Positions 1-7,333 of a DNA stretch of 16,006 nt are shown piece by piece. The position numbers and the translations under genes were made by a program. A model generated the notes under the pieces. It was not told the origin of the DNA. It searched no databases and saw only the letters and a list, made by a program, of their open reading frames with translations. The DNA is from CG1-02-35-72 sp036170135. Its GTDB lineage: Bacteria > Bacteroidota > Bacteroidia > Flavobacteriales > Flavobacteriaceae. The stretch lies in assembly GCA_036170135.1 (NCBI GenBank), contig JAVHOP010000041.1, positions 1 through 16,006 of the forward strand, written 5' to 3'. Each line of letters starts with the position of its first letter. The stretch's first letter is position 1.

Positions 1-90
1 TATAAATTTATAATCATAAATATATTTCTTAACTTGCACTCGGTAGAGTCCGATTTTTTAGGTTACTTCAGCTAAAATAGGATAGAAATA

Positions 91-339
91 ATGAAGATTG
101 ATGATAACATCGTAAAACAGACGACGCTTTGCGTAAAAGATTTCAAGTGTTTACGCGAGATAAAGTGTTCAAAGCTTCCTGAAAAAAGTTGTCTAAAAAA
201 TGTAGTGTGTTGTATCTCAGACTATTTTTTTGTAGTTGAATGTACCGAAATAGACTGTCCTTATTTTTTAAATTATGGAGGCAAAAGTATCTGTCATTGT
301 CCCACAAGATTGGCGGTCTATAAAAAATACAATATTTAA
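91..339 (+). CDS. Small cysteine-rich hypothetical protein (82 aa)
   Basis: The function is unknown. The protein has ten cysteines in 82 residues (14, 20, 26, 34, 40, 41, 51, 56, 68, 70) and no signal peptide or membrane segment, so it is probably cytoplasmic. The C-terminal half has a C-x4-C-x11-C-x-C arrangement ending in CHCPTR and a tyrosine-rich tail. Together with the N-terminal cysteines this suggests a metal site, perhaps zinc or Fe-S; that is inference. I recall similar short proteins with a C-x-CP-x-R ending in other Bacteroidetes, which argues that it is real. The ATG at 91 follows an A-rich leader without a clear Shine-Dalgarno sequence. It converges on pth. The minus-strand reading frame over the same stretch looks like a shadow. 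Confidence 0.65.
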   Translation: MKIDDNIVKQTTLCVKDFKCLREIKCSKLPEKSCLKNVVCCISDYFFVVECTEIDCPYFLNYGGKSICHCPTRLAVYKKYNI

Positions 340-471
340 GACCATTGATATCCAATCAAAATAAATGGGTTAGAGCTCTTGCAAAGTTTTTAAACCCTGT
401 AGGACTTTAATTTATTAAAATTTTTTGGGATGTTCTTATTTGTTTTTAAAAATTTAACCGAGTAATATCGC

Positions 472-1038
472 TTATTTATTATTGAAATTATTCATCGTAT
501 TATTAAGTCCATCAGTTCCAAATGAAATAATAGCTTCGCCGGCTTTTTCTATCCGTTCCTTGAGTAACTTCAGTTCATCTGCCTGCCAATCACCTAAAAC
601 ATAATCTACTTGTTTTCCTGTGGTAAAATTAGCCCCAACACCAAATCTCAACCGCGGATATTCGACTGTTTGTAATACTTGTTGAATATCTTTTAATCCA
701 TTATGCCCACCATTGCTACCTTTATTTTTTATTCTAATCGTGCCAAAATCTAAGTTTAAATCGTCGCAAATAATCAATAAATGGTCTGTTTCTATGGCTT
801 CTTTTTGCATCCAATAATTAACTGCTTTTCCGCTTAAATTCATATAAGTAGAAGGCTTTAGAAGTACAAACGTCTTCCCTTTAAAATTGAATTTAGCAAT
901 AGCTCCCAACTTTAATGGCTCAAAAGTCAGTTCTTTTTTATCGGCTAGCGCGTCTAAAATCTTAAAACCTATATTATGTCGGGTATTTTGATACTCACTA
1001 CCTATGTTTCCAAGGCCGACAATTAAGAATTTTTTCAT
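472..1038 (-). CDS. pth: Peptidyl-tRNA hydrolase
   Basis: Cytoplasmic enzyme that releases tRNA from peptidyl-tRNAs that drop off the ribosome. It has 188 aa, normal for the bacterial Pth family. The start reads MKKFLIVGLGN, with the family's substrate Asn at 11 and catalytic His at 21 (NTRHNIGF). Further family motifs are STYMNLSG at 63-70 (Met66, Asn67), the aspartate pair DD at 92-93 and GSNGGHNG at 107-114. All key residues are present, so it should be active. It lies downstream of rplY on the same strand, but a strong terminator at 1108-1143 separates the two, so it probably needs its own promoter or read-through. I see no clear TAnnTTTG box in the 69 bases between them. Confidence 0.97.
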   Translation of the reverse strand: MKKFLIVGLGNIGSEYQNTRHNIGFKILDALADKKELTFEPLKLGAIAKFNFKGKTFVLLKPSTYMNLSGKAVNYWMQKEAIETDHLLIICDDLNLDFGTIRIKNKGSNGGHNGLKDIQQVLQTVEYPRLRFGVGANFTTGKQVDYVLGDWQADELKLLKERIEKAGEAIISFGTDGLNNTMNNFNNK

Positions 1039-1100
1039 AAATTTTATACTTATATTTCTATCAATAAATAAATTAGCTGATAAAAACTAATAAGGTAAAG

Positions 1101-1143
1101 GTATAAAAAAAGCTTTTTGCAGGCGGACCAACAAAAAGCTTTT
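1101..1143 (-). terminator. Rho-independent terminator after rplY
   Basis: A perfect 12-bp inverted repeat (arms AAAAGCTTTTTG at 1108-1119 and CAAAAAGCTTTT at 1132-1143) encloses a 12-nt loop. Read on the minus strand the stem runs into a T tract at 1101-1111. It lies 20 nt downstream of the rplY stop codon and should end the prs-rplY transcript before pth. Confidence 0.85.
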
Positions 1144-1162
1144 AAAAAAATTTTATAAAAGT

Positions 1163-1783
1163 TTATTCTTTATCTGGGGTTTCATCTGCTTTATTTGAAT
1201 CGGCAGCACCTTCAACATGTTCCGCAGCTACAACAGCACCTCTAGCAATTCTAACTTGAACCACAACAGTGTTATCTGGATGAAGAAGTGTGTAATTTTT
1301 ATTTGCTAATTGGGTAACATATAATTTACCACCAATTTTTAAATTAGAAATATCGGCATTAATAAAATCGGGTAAATTTTTTGGCAAAGCTCTAAGGCTC
1401 AATTTGCGCAAGTTAAAACGTAAAGACCCACCGTTTAATACGCCAGGTGATGTGCCAACAATACGAACCGGAATTTCCATGGTAATTTCTTTATCATCTA
1501 ATAATTGATAAAAATCGACGTGTAAAATTTTGTCAGTAACCGTGTGAAATTGGATATCTTGTAAGACAGCATTATAGCTTTCGCCACTTTCAAGTTCAAT
1601 CTTAGCTGTATGAACATTAGGAGTGTACACTAAGTTCTTAAATGCTTTTTCATCTGCCGAAAAGTGTATCGTTTGCTCTCTTCCGTATAATACGCAAGGC
1701 ACCTTTTCAGCATTACGTAAGGCTTTGGTAGCTACCTTGCCTACGCTTTCTCTTTTGGATCCTTTGATTGTAATAAATTTCAT
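1163..1783 (-). CDS. rplY: 50S ribosomal protein L25 (bL25, CTC/TL5 type)
   Basis: Binds 5S rRNA in the central protuberance of the large ribosomal subunit. With 206 aa this is the long CTC form: an N-terminal L25 beta-barrel domain (about residues 1-95, with the 5S-binding part around VPCVLYGREQ at 28-37), a C-terminal beta domain (about 100-185, including the VGTSPGVLNGG loop), and an acidic low-complexity tail. Such two-domain L25 proteins are usual in Bacteroidetes. The ATG at 1783 lies 18 nt after the prs stop codon with only an A/T-rich spacer, so the two genes are most likely co-transcribed. Translation probably initiates without a strong Shine-Dalgarno sequence, as is normal in this phylum. 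Confidence 0.96.
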   Translation of the reverse strand: MKFITIKGSKRESVGKVATKALRNAEKVPCVLYGREQTIHFSADEKAFKNLVYTPNVHTAKIELESGESYNAVLQDIQFHTVTDKILHVDFYQLLDDKEITMEIPVRIVGTSPGVLNGGSLRFNLRKLSLRALPKNLPDFINADISNLKIGGKLYVTQLANKNYTLLHPDNTVVVQVRIARGAVVAAEHVEGAADSNKADETPDKE

Positions 1784-1801
1784 TTTTTTTATATTTATTG
1801 T

Positions 1802-2898
1802 TTACATTAAAAATTGACCGCTAATAGATGTGTTATTGTGAACTTTATGCATCACATCAGCGAATAAAGGGGCGCAAGATACAACTTTTATTTTACTATT
1901 TTCTTCTTTTAAAGGAATCGTATCGCTAACTATTAAAGTGTTTAATTTTGAAGCTCTTATGCGCTCATGTGCCTTGCCTGATAAGATGGGATGCGTGGCG
2001 ATGGCGTTAACCGATAGCGCTCCTTTTTCTATCATTAAGTCGGCGGCTTTACATAAAGTTCCGGCAGTATCGACCATATCATCTACAATAATCACATTTC
2101 TACCTTCTACTTCTCCAATAAGTTCCATTCTGTCAATAATATTAGCTTGTTTGCGTTGCTTATAACAAATTACCACGTCGCAATCTAAATATTTTGAATA
2201 TGCATAAGCGCGCTTTGATCCTCCCATATCGGGTGAAGCTACGGTTAAATTGTCTAGATTTAAAGCTTTAGCATAGGGCAAAAACATGGTCGAAGCAAAT
2301 AAATGATCGACAGGCTTTTCAAAAAAACCCTGAATTTGATCGGCGTGTAAATCCATGGTAATAATTCTAGTTGCCCCCGCAGCTTGTAATAAATTAGCGA
2401 CCATTTTAGCGGCAATAGGCACGCGTGGTTTGTCTTTGCGGTCTTGTCGAGCCCATCCAAAATAAGGAATTACGGCAGTTATATGTCGCGCCGACGCACG
2501 TTTTGCCGCATCCATCATCATCAACATTTCCATTAAATTATCGCTGTTAGGAAACGTAGAGCCAATTATAAAGATACGTCTGCCTCTAATCGATTCTTCA
2601 AAGGAGACTTGAAATTCGCCATCGCTAAAGACAAGTTTTTTTGATAAACCTAATACGGTACCATAGGATTCAGCAATTTTTGTTGCCAAAACTTCACTTT
2701 GACTACAAGCAAAAATTTTGGGATTTGGNNNNNNNNNNNNNNNNNNNNNNNNNNNNNNNNNNNNNNNNNNNNNNNNNNNNNNNNNNNNNNNNNNNNNNNN
2801 NNNNNNNNNNNNNNNNNNNNNNNNNNNNCAATTTTTGTTGCCAAAACTTCACTTTGACTACAAGCAAAAATTTTGGGATTTGGGGCGTTTTCTTCCAT
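1802..2898 (-). CDS. prs: Ribose-phosphate pyrophosphokinase (PRPP synthetase), split by a false gap
   Basis: Makes PRPP from ribose 5-phosphate and ATP, feeding purine, pyrimidine, histidine and tryptophan synthesis. The continuous part (1802-2689) has the class I motifs DLHADQIQGFF and the PRPP loop VDDMVDTAGT. The N-terminus, MEENAPNPKIFACSQSEV, sits beyond a run of 100 N (2729-2828), and the same 55 bases flank the N run on both sides. Collapsing the duplicate and removing the Ns joins the two parts in frame into a 313-residue protein, the usual length. As assembled, the extra 155 bases shift the frame. The gene is therefore intact, and the TTG start at 2689 is not real. A -7 box TACTTTTG lies about 50 nt upstream of the ATG. 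Confidence 0.96.
2674..2728. repeat. 55-bp direct duplicate, left copy (contig-end overlap)
   Basis: Identical to 2829-2883 over exactly 55 bases. The copy ends at the first N of the gap, and its partner begins just after the last N. The length equals a common de Bruijn k-mer (55), which is what an unmerged contig-end overlap leaves. It encodes residues near the N-terminus of PRPP synthetase. Confidence 0.95.
2729..2828. other. Assembly gap of 100 N (artefactual)
   Basis: One hundred Ns, a standard placeholder length. Because the flanking 55 bases are identical and collapsing them restores prs in frame, I infer that no sequence is missing here and the true gap size is minus 55. Every reading frame that crosses it is meaningless. 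Confidence 0.95.
2829..2883. repeat. 55-bp direct duplicate, right copy (contig-end overlap)
   Basis: Second copy of 2674-2728, starting immediately after the N run. It continues into the true 5' end of prs and its start codon at 2896-2898. Confidence 0.95.
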
Positions 2899-2947
2899 TT
2901 ATTTAGTTGTGTTTTAGATGGTCTTTTTTTAGGTGCTAAACCCGACG

Positions 2948-2955
2948 CAAAAGTA
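2948..2955 (-). promoter_or_regulatory. Putative -7 box of the prs promoter
   Basis: Minus-strand TACTTTTG fits the Bacteroidetes -7 consensus TAnnTTTG. It predicts a start around 2941 and a leader of about 40 nt before the prs ATG. I find no good -33 TTG at the usual spacing, so the call is moderate. Confidence 0.5.
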
Positions 2956-3064
2956 AAAAATATTAGCTGTTAAAAGTGGGGAATTCAAATTATTCTTAAA
3001 ATATTTTTTACTTAAAATAGAAAGAAAAATCAATAAAAAATCACAGATAATTTTATAATTGATT

Positions 3065-3072
3065 TATATTTG
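3065..3072 (+). promoter_or_regulatory. -7 box of the tRNA-Leu promoter
   Basis: TATATTTG matches TAnnTTTG exactly and lies 14 nt before the first base of the tRNA, the expected place for a short 5' leader. A -33 TTG at normal spacing is not evident. Confidence 0.6.
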
Positions 3073-3086
3073 CAGCCTTAAATTAA

Positions 3087-3170
3087 GCCTCGATGGCGGA
3101 ATTGGTAGACGCGCTGGATTCAAAATCCAGTTTTCGCAAGGAAGTGTGGGTTCGATTCCCACTCGAGGTA
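3087..3170 (+). tRNA. tRNA-Leu (anticodon CAA)
   Basis: An 84-nt class II tRNA. The acceptor arm GCCTCGA pairs with TCGAGGT (G1-T72 wobble), followed by discriminator A73. The D arm contains the family-typical GGTAGACGC. The anticodon stem CTGGA/TCCAG holds loop TTCAAAA, giving anticodon CAA at 3121-3123, which reads UUG. A long variable arm is followed by a T arm GTGGG/CCCAC with TTCGATT in the loop. CCA is not encoded. The type II variable arm and the anticodon both indicate leucine. Confidence 0.97.
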
Positions 3171-3174
3171 CTTT

Positions 3175-3208
3175 AAAAAATCTCAACATGTCGTGTTGAG
3201 ATTTTTTT
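3175..3208 (+). terminator. Terminator after tRNA-Leu
   Basis: Arms TCTCAACA (3181-3188) and TGTTGAGA (3194-3201) form a perfect 8-bp stem with a 5-nt loop. The stem is preceded by A6 and followed by T7. It begins a few bases after the tRNA and ends its transcript. The right arm also contains the TTG proposed as the -33 element of radA. Confidence 0.88.
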
Positions 3209-3222
3209 ATGGCTTATCTTTG
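3196..3222 (+). promoter_or_regulatory. Putative radA promoter (TTG / TATCTTTG)
   Basis: The -7 box TATCTTTG at 3215-3222 matches TAnnTTTG. TTG at 3196-3198 lies 16 nt upstream, slightly short for a -33 element. The predicted start near 3228 gives a leader of about 12 nt to the radA ATG at 3241. The -33 part lies inside the tRNA terminator stem. Confidence 0.6.
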
Positions 3223-3240
3223 CTAACATCAAAAATTACC

Positions 3241-4596
3241 ATGGCAAAAACCAAAACAACTTTTTTCTGTCAAAATTGTGGATCGCAACATTCAAAATGG
3301 CTAGGACAGTGTGCTTCTTGTGGCGAATGGAATACCATTATTGAAGAGGTCATCCAAACCGAAGAAAAACGCAGTTGGAAACAAAGTGGTTTTGTAAAAC
3401 ACCAACAAAAAGCACTACCGCTCCATCAAATCCAATTTTTGGCCGAAGACCGCATCACAACAAAAAATAAAGAACTCGATAATGTTTTAGGAGGCGGTTT
3501 GGTAAAAGGCGCTGTTGTTTTATTGGGTGGAGAGCCCGGTATTGGCAAATCGACTTTAATTTTGCAAGTCGCTTTAGGTTTAACTCAAAAAGTCCTTTAT
3601 GTATCTGGCGAAGAAAGTCAAAATCAAATTAAAATGCGTGGCGAGCGTCTGGGTTCTAAAAACACCTCTTGCCTGATTTTAACCGAAACCAGCACCCAAC
3701 AAATATTTAGTGTTATTGAAGAAGTGCAACCCGAAGTGGTGGTAATTGATTCCATCCAAACCTTACACACCAGCACTGTTGATGCCTTGCCGGGAAGTGT
3801 TACGCAAATAAGAGAAACCGCTGCTGAACTCATAAAATTTAGCAAAGAAACCAATACCCCTGTTATTTTAATCGGGCATATTACCAAAGAAGGCGTGATT
3901 GCCGGACCAAAAATATTAGAACATATGGTAGATGTGGTGCTTCAGTTTGAAGGCGACCGCAATCATTTGTATCGGATTTTACGCTCTCAAAAAAATCGAT
4001 TTGGCTCTACGTCCGAATTAGGTATTTACGAGATGCAACAAAATGGTTTACGCGAAGTGGCAAACCCGTCTGAATTATTAATTTCCGAAAAGGATATTGC
4101 ACTAAGCGGATCGGTAATTGCTGCAACATTAGAAGGACATCGCCCATTTATGATTGAAGTTCAAGCCTTGGTAAGTTCGGCAGTTTACGGTACCCCTCAA
4201 AGGTCTTCAACAGGCTACAATATCAAACGCCTGAATATGATGTTGGCTGTTTTAGAAAAGCGCGCCGGATTTAAATTGGGCGCTAAAGATGTGTTTTTAA
4301 ATATTGCCGGAGGTATTAGCGTTGATGATCCCGCCATAGATTTAGCAGTCATTGTGGCGATTTTATCATCTAATCAAGATGTGGCGATTCCTCAAAATTA
4401 TTGCTTTGCAGCAGAAGTCGGTTTGGCCGGTGAAATTCGTCCCGTTAATCGGATAGAGCAACGTATTTTAGAAGCTGAGAAAATGGGATTCGATGCTATT
4501 ATGATTTCGAAATTCGCCAAACTCAGCAAAACAAAATTTAATATTACGGTTTTAAGAGCGTCAAAAGTTGAGGATGTTTTTAAAGCGCTATTTTGA
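3241..4596 (+). CDS. radA: DNA repair protein RadA (Sms)
   Basis: RecA-related ATPase that drives branch migration of recombination intermediates and helps process stalled forks. It has 451 aa, the usual length. An N-terminal C4 zinc finger has Cys10, 13, 24 and 27 (CQNC...CASC). Walker A GGEPGIGKST is at 96-105, Walker B VVVID at 166-170, and the RadA signature KNRFG at 251-255. The C-terminal third is a Lon-protease-like domain. I chose the ATG at 3241, the normal MAKTKTTFFC start of the family. The frame stays open upstream to a GTG at 3193, but that extension would translate the tRNA terminator and the radA promoter. hflX follows after 54 nt. Confidence 0.97.
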   Translation: MAKTKTTFFCQNCGSQHSKWLGQCASCGEWNTIIEEVIQTEEKRSWKQSGFVKHQQKALPLHQIQFLAEDRITTKNKELDNVLGGGLVKGAVVLLGGEPGIGKSTLILQVALGLTQKVLYVSGEESQNQIKMRGERLGSKNTSCLILTETSTQQIFSVIEEVQPEVVVIDSIQTLHTSTVDALPGSVTQIRETAAELIKFSKETNTPVILIGHITKEGVIAGPKILEHMVDVVLQFEGDRNHLYRILRSQKNRFGSTSELGIYEMQQNGLREVANPSELLISEKDIALSGSVIAATLEGHRPFMIEVQALVSSAVYGTPQRSSTGYNIKRLNMMLAVLEKRAGFKLGAKDVFLNIAGGISVDDPAIDLAVIVAILSSNQDVAIPQNYCFAAEVGLAGEIRPVNRIEQRILEAEKMGFDAIMISKFAKLSKTKFNITVLRASKVEDVFKALF

Positions 4597-4638
4597 TGAT
4601 TCGCGTCATTTTATTTCCTCACAAAATCACTAAAAGCA

Positions 4639-4646
4639 TATCTTTG
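4639..4646 (+). promoter_or_regulatory. -7 box just upstream of hflX
   Basis: TATCTTTG fits TAnnTTTG and ends only 4 nt before the hflX ATG at 4651. A start 5-7 nt after the box would fall on or next to the initiation codon, so the mRNA would be leaderless or nearly so. No convincing -33 TTG is found at normal spacing. Confidence 0.5.
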
Positions 4647-4650
4647 CAGC

Positions 4651-5862
4651 ATGATTGATAAACAAATAAAAGTTATTGAAAAGGCCGTTTTGGTGGGTGT
4701 TATCACTCAAAATCAAAACGAAGAACAATCTAAAGAATTTTTAAATGAGCTGGCTTTTTTAACATTAACAGCCGGTGGCGAAGCGATAAAATGCTTTACT
4801 CAAAAACTAGAATTACCCAATCCTAAAACCTATTTAGGCATTGGCAAACTTGAAGAAATTGCGAAATATATCAAAGAAAATGAAATAGAAACAGTCATTT
4901 TTGATGATGAATTGAGTCCGGCTCAATTTAGAAATATCGAAAAAATTTTAGAATGTAAGGTTATAGATCGAACCAATCTAATTCTCGATATTTTTGCGCA
5001 ACGTGCTCAAACTTCTTATGCCAGAACACAAGTAGAAAAAGCCCAATGCGAATATATGTTGCCGCGCCTAACGCGCTTGTGGACGCACTTACAAAAACAA
5101 AAAGGCGGTATGGGAATGCGCGGTCCTGGTGAAACCGAAATAGAAACCGACCGTCGTATTATTCGTGATAAAATTGCGCTGCTTAAAGAAAAGCTAAAAA
5201 CTATCGATAAACAAATGGCAGTACAGCGTAAAAATAGAGGTAAAATGGTACGCGTGGCCATAGTTGGCTATACCAATGTTGGGAAATCTACTTTGATGAA
5301 CGCCATCAGCAAAAGCGATGTTTTTGCCGAAAATAAATTGTTTGCCACGCTAGATACTACGGTTAGAAAAGTGGTTATCAAAAATATTCCGTTTTTAGTT
5401 ACCGATACGGTTGGCTTTATCAGAAAATTGCCAACTCAATTGGTAGAATCGTTTAAATCGACTTTAGATGAAGTACGCGAAGCTGATTTATTGTTGCTCG
5501 TTGTAGATATCTCGCATCCAAATTTTGAGGATCACATCGCTTCGGTTAACCAGATATTAGCTGATATAAAAAGTGCTGATAAACCAACCATTTTGGTGTT
5601 TAATAAAATTGATGCCTACCATCCACAAACCATTGATGGAGATGATTTGATAACTGAAAAAACAAAGGTTCACTATACTTTAAAAGAATGGCAAGCAACT
5701 TGGATGAGTAAGTTAAATGGTAAGTGTTTGTTTATATCGGCACTTGAAAAAGAGAATTTCGAGAACTTTAAAGAAGCTCTTTTTGAAGCCGTAAAACAGA
5801 TTCACATTACCCGATTCCCTTATAATGATTTTTTGTATCAGGAATTTGAAGAGGAGTCTTAA
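4651..5862 (+). CDS. hflX: GTPase HflX
   Basis: Ribosome-associated GTPase that splits or rescues stalled 70S ribosomes, particularly under heat or antibiotic stress. It has 403 aa. An N-terminal nucleotide-binding-like domain (about 1-140) is followed by the glycine-rich GGMGMRGPGETEIETDRR segment at 152-169, a coiled-coil linker, and the G domain: G1 GYTNVGKST at 206-214, G3 DTVGF at 252-256, G4 NKID at 318-321 and a G5-like SALE at 363-366. All GTPase motifs are intact. It follows radA on the same strand but appears to have its own -7 box close to the start. It converges with the DUF3078 gene, leaving only 24 nt between stops and no evident terminator hairpin. Confidence 0.97.
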   Translation: MIDKQIKVIEKAVLVGVITQNQNEEQSKEFLNELAFLTLTAGGEAIKCFTQKLELPNPKTYLGIGKLEEIAKYIKENEIETVIFDDELSPAQFRNIEKILECKVIDRTNLILDIFAQRAQTSYARTQVEKAQCEYMLPRLTRLWTHLQKQKGGMGMRGPGETEIETDRRIIRDKIALLKEKLKTIDKQMAVQRKNRGKMVRVAIVGYTNVGKSTLMNAISKSDVFAENKLFATLDTTVRKVVIKNIPFLVTDTVGFIRKLPTQLVESFKSTLDEVREADLLLLVVDISHPNFEDHIASVNQILADIKSADKPTILVFNKIDAYHPQTIDGDDLITEKTKVHYTLKEWQATWMSKLNGKCLFISALEKENFENFKEALFEAVKQIHITRFPYNDFLYQEFEEES

Positions 5863-5886
5863 CGCTTTATTTATCAGCAGTATTAT

Positions 5887-6759
5887 CTAGAAATCGTAAT
5901 TAAATCCCAAACCAAATAATTCTCTTATTTGAAACCCTTTAAAGGCGTTATCATTGTAAATTGATTGAAAGGAAAACTTGGTTGATAAATGGTTATTGAC
6001 TTTCATCGAAACATTCGTCGTATAATCTATGTCAATATTTTGAGGCGATTCTAAATAATCTGAAAAGAATATTAAAATATTTTCCATAGTTACATTTTGC
6101 ATGATTATAAATTTACCATAACCCGCTGCGCTAAAACCCAATTCATATTTACTGCGTTTTCCAAATTCAACACCAAAATAAGCGTTGTTAGGTAAGGTAA
6201 ATTTTTCATCAACCATAGTTAATTTAGATGTTGCTGGCGCAATATTAAACTTCAACTCATTGCTTTTCTTCCATTGCATTCCGGGACCAAAACTTAAGAC
6301 TGCTGGTGACATAAAATTGGTGTGTTCGGTTCTAATTTCTTTGCCGTTTGAATTTTTTTTATAGATATAGCCAACTGTAAATTGCGTTTGAATATTAACG
6401 AAAGCCGAATAATACCAATTTTTAGATGCTTTTTTACCCACTACAGAATTAAATTCAAATCGGTCGTCAGTTTTCTTTACAAAGTCAACATTTTTATTTT
6501 TTGTCAGTCCGTAAGATGCTATCATTTTAGTATCCCAAGTGATATTTTTTCTTACAAAGTTAAAATCATAATCTAAACCCAAGTTACCCGCCACAGTATT
6601 TTCACCCCCGGTTACCCAATTTGAAAACCCAAACTGACTAAATAAAAATACAATATGCCCTTTATTAGACCAACCTTCTTTGTCCTCAATTTTTAATTCC
6701 TGCGCAAAAGTTAAGGTTGTACCAAAAACTAATAACAATATTAAAGTCGATCTTTTCAA
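5887..6759 (-). CDS. DUF3078 family outer-membrane protein
   Basis: A 290-aa predicted beta-barrel protein. Residues 1-19 form a signal peptide (MKRSTLILLLVFGTTLTFA), with likely signal peptidase I cleavage before Gln20. The mature part begins with the GWSNKGHIVFLFSQFGFSNWVTGGENT-like stretch that I associate with DUF3078 (conserved W, S/N and GG). It continues in alternating aromatic beta strands and ends in Phe, as outer-membrane barrels usually do. The molecular role is unknown. A minus-strand -7 box (TACTTTTG, 6778-6785) lies 19 nt upstream, so it can be transcribed apart from the DUF2480 gene, whose stop codon lies 52 nt before its ATG. In flavobacteria the DUF2480, DUF3078 and suf genes tend to cluster; this is recollection. 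Confidence 0.85.
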   Translation of the reverse strand: MKRSTLILLLVFGTTLTFAQELKIEDKEGWSNKGHIVFLFSQFGFSNWVTGGENTVAGNLGLDYDFNFVRKNITWDTKMIASYGLTKNKNVDFVKKTDDRFEFNSVVGKKASKNWYYSAFVNIQTQFTVGYIYKKNSNGKEIRTEHTNFMSPAVLSFGPGMQWKKSNELKFNIAPATSKLTMVDEKFTLPNNAYFGVEFGKRSKYELGFSAAGYGKFIIMQNVTMENILIFFSDYLESPQNIDIDYTTNVSMKVNNHLSTKFSFQSIYNDNAFKGFQIRELFGLGFNYDF

Positions 6760-6777
6760 TTCCGTTTTTTAAAAACA

Positions 6778-6785
6778 CAAAAGTA
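6778..6785 (-). promoter_or_regulatory. Putative -7 box of the DUF3078 gene
   Basis: Minus-strand TACTTTTG matches TAnnTTTG, placing a start about 12 nt before the ATG at 6759. No clear -33 partner is visible. Confidence 0.45.
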
Positions 6786-6811
6786 AAAAATTGTCTTAAA
6801 GTATAAAATGA

Positions 6812-7318
6812 TTAGATATCCTTTTTAAATAAAGGGACGTTTGAGCAAGCTTCGCCATACATCAAACTTTTTACAACGGGTTGCAGTTTTTGAATTAATA
6901 AACTAAATGCAGAATTTGGAATTGGTTTTTTAGAACAGCCTTTAATAATAACCGATTTATCTTTATAAAGTGTTAAATCAATTGTGTTTAGTAGCTCAGA
7001 AAAAAGAACTGTTTCTAATAAATTTAAGTCGCCAACTACCACTTTTTTAGCATAATTCACCAAGTGAGAGCTCACCAATAAATAAGCCCAAGAAGGAATA
7101 ATGGCGTCAGAACTACAACTGATAGCTACAAAACAATTGGAATATTGTTCCCAATGGTGTGCTGAAACAAAATTTCTAAAATCTTTTTCTTTAAGGATAA
7201 TACCCTCATTCAACCAAGGTGCAATGTCTAAAACCACGCGATTACCGTTAGGATAATAATCTTCTAAATTTATGGTAATCAGTTTACTATTAGCAACTCT
7301 GTTAATAATGGCGTCCAT
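6812..7318 (-). CDS. DUF2480 family protein
   Basis: A 168-aa cytoplasmic protein of unknown function, recognisable by INRVANSKLITINLEDYYP at the start, the middle ISCSSDAIIPSWAYLLV, and KGCSKKPIP and PVVKSLMYGEACSNVPLFK near the end. These are conserved DUF2480 segments. Three cysteines sit in them (SCSSDA, KGCSKK, GEACSN), so a metal or Fe-S related role is conceivable; that is inference. The ATG at 7318 lies 15 nt after the stop of the sufT-like gene, which suggests co-transcription with sufE and sufT. No signal peptide or membrane segment is present. Confidence 0.9.
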   Translation of the reverse strand: MDAIINRVANSKLITINLEDYYPNGNRVVLDIAPWLNEGIILKEKDFRNFVSAHHWEQYSNCFVAISCSSDAIIPSWAYLLVSSHLVNYAKKVVVGDLNLLETVLFSELLNTIDLTLYKDKSVIIKGCSKKPIPNSAFSLLIQKLQPVVKSLMYGEACSNVPLFKKDI

Positions 7319-7333
7319 TTTAAGAATTCTATT

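Noticed and set aside
40..60. TCGG/CCGA mini-hairpin followed by T6 upstream of the first gene
   Set aside because: The stem is only 4 bp. It could be the tail of an upstream terminator, but it is too weak to call.
143..355. 70-codon minus-strand frame over the cysteine-rich gene
   Set aside because: Overlaps the plus-strand frame almost fully. The plus-strand protein has a coherent Cys pattern and a recognisable C-terminus, so this one is a shadow.
2674..2883. True tandem repeat, insertion or phase-variation element in prs
   Set aside because: The copies abut the N run exactly and are identical, and only their collapse restores prs. An assembly overlap explains all of this.
2641..2973. Reading frames that cross the N gap
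   Set aside because: They are made of unknown bases flanked by a duplicated contig end. The true gene is prs on the minus strand.
3087..3210. Integration site for a mobile element at tRNA-Leu
   Set aside because: No integrase, no direct repeat of the tRNA 3' end and no foreign-looking genes nearby. The next gene is the housekeeping radA.
3193..3240. Upstream GTG extension of radA by 16 codons
   Set aside because: It would translate the tRNA terminator T tract and the radA -7 box. The family start MAKTKTTFFC begins at 3241 and has a zinc finger at the normal distance.
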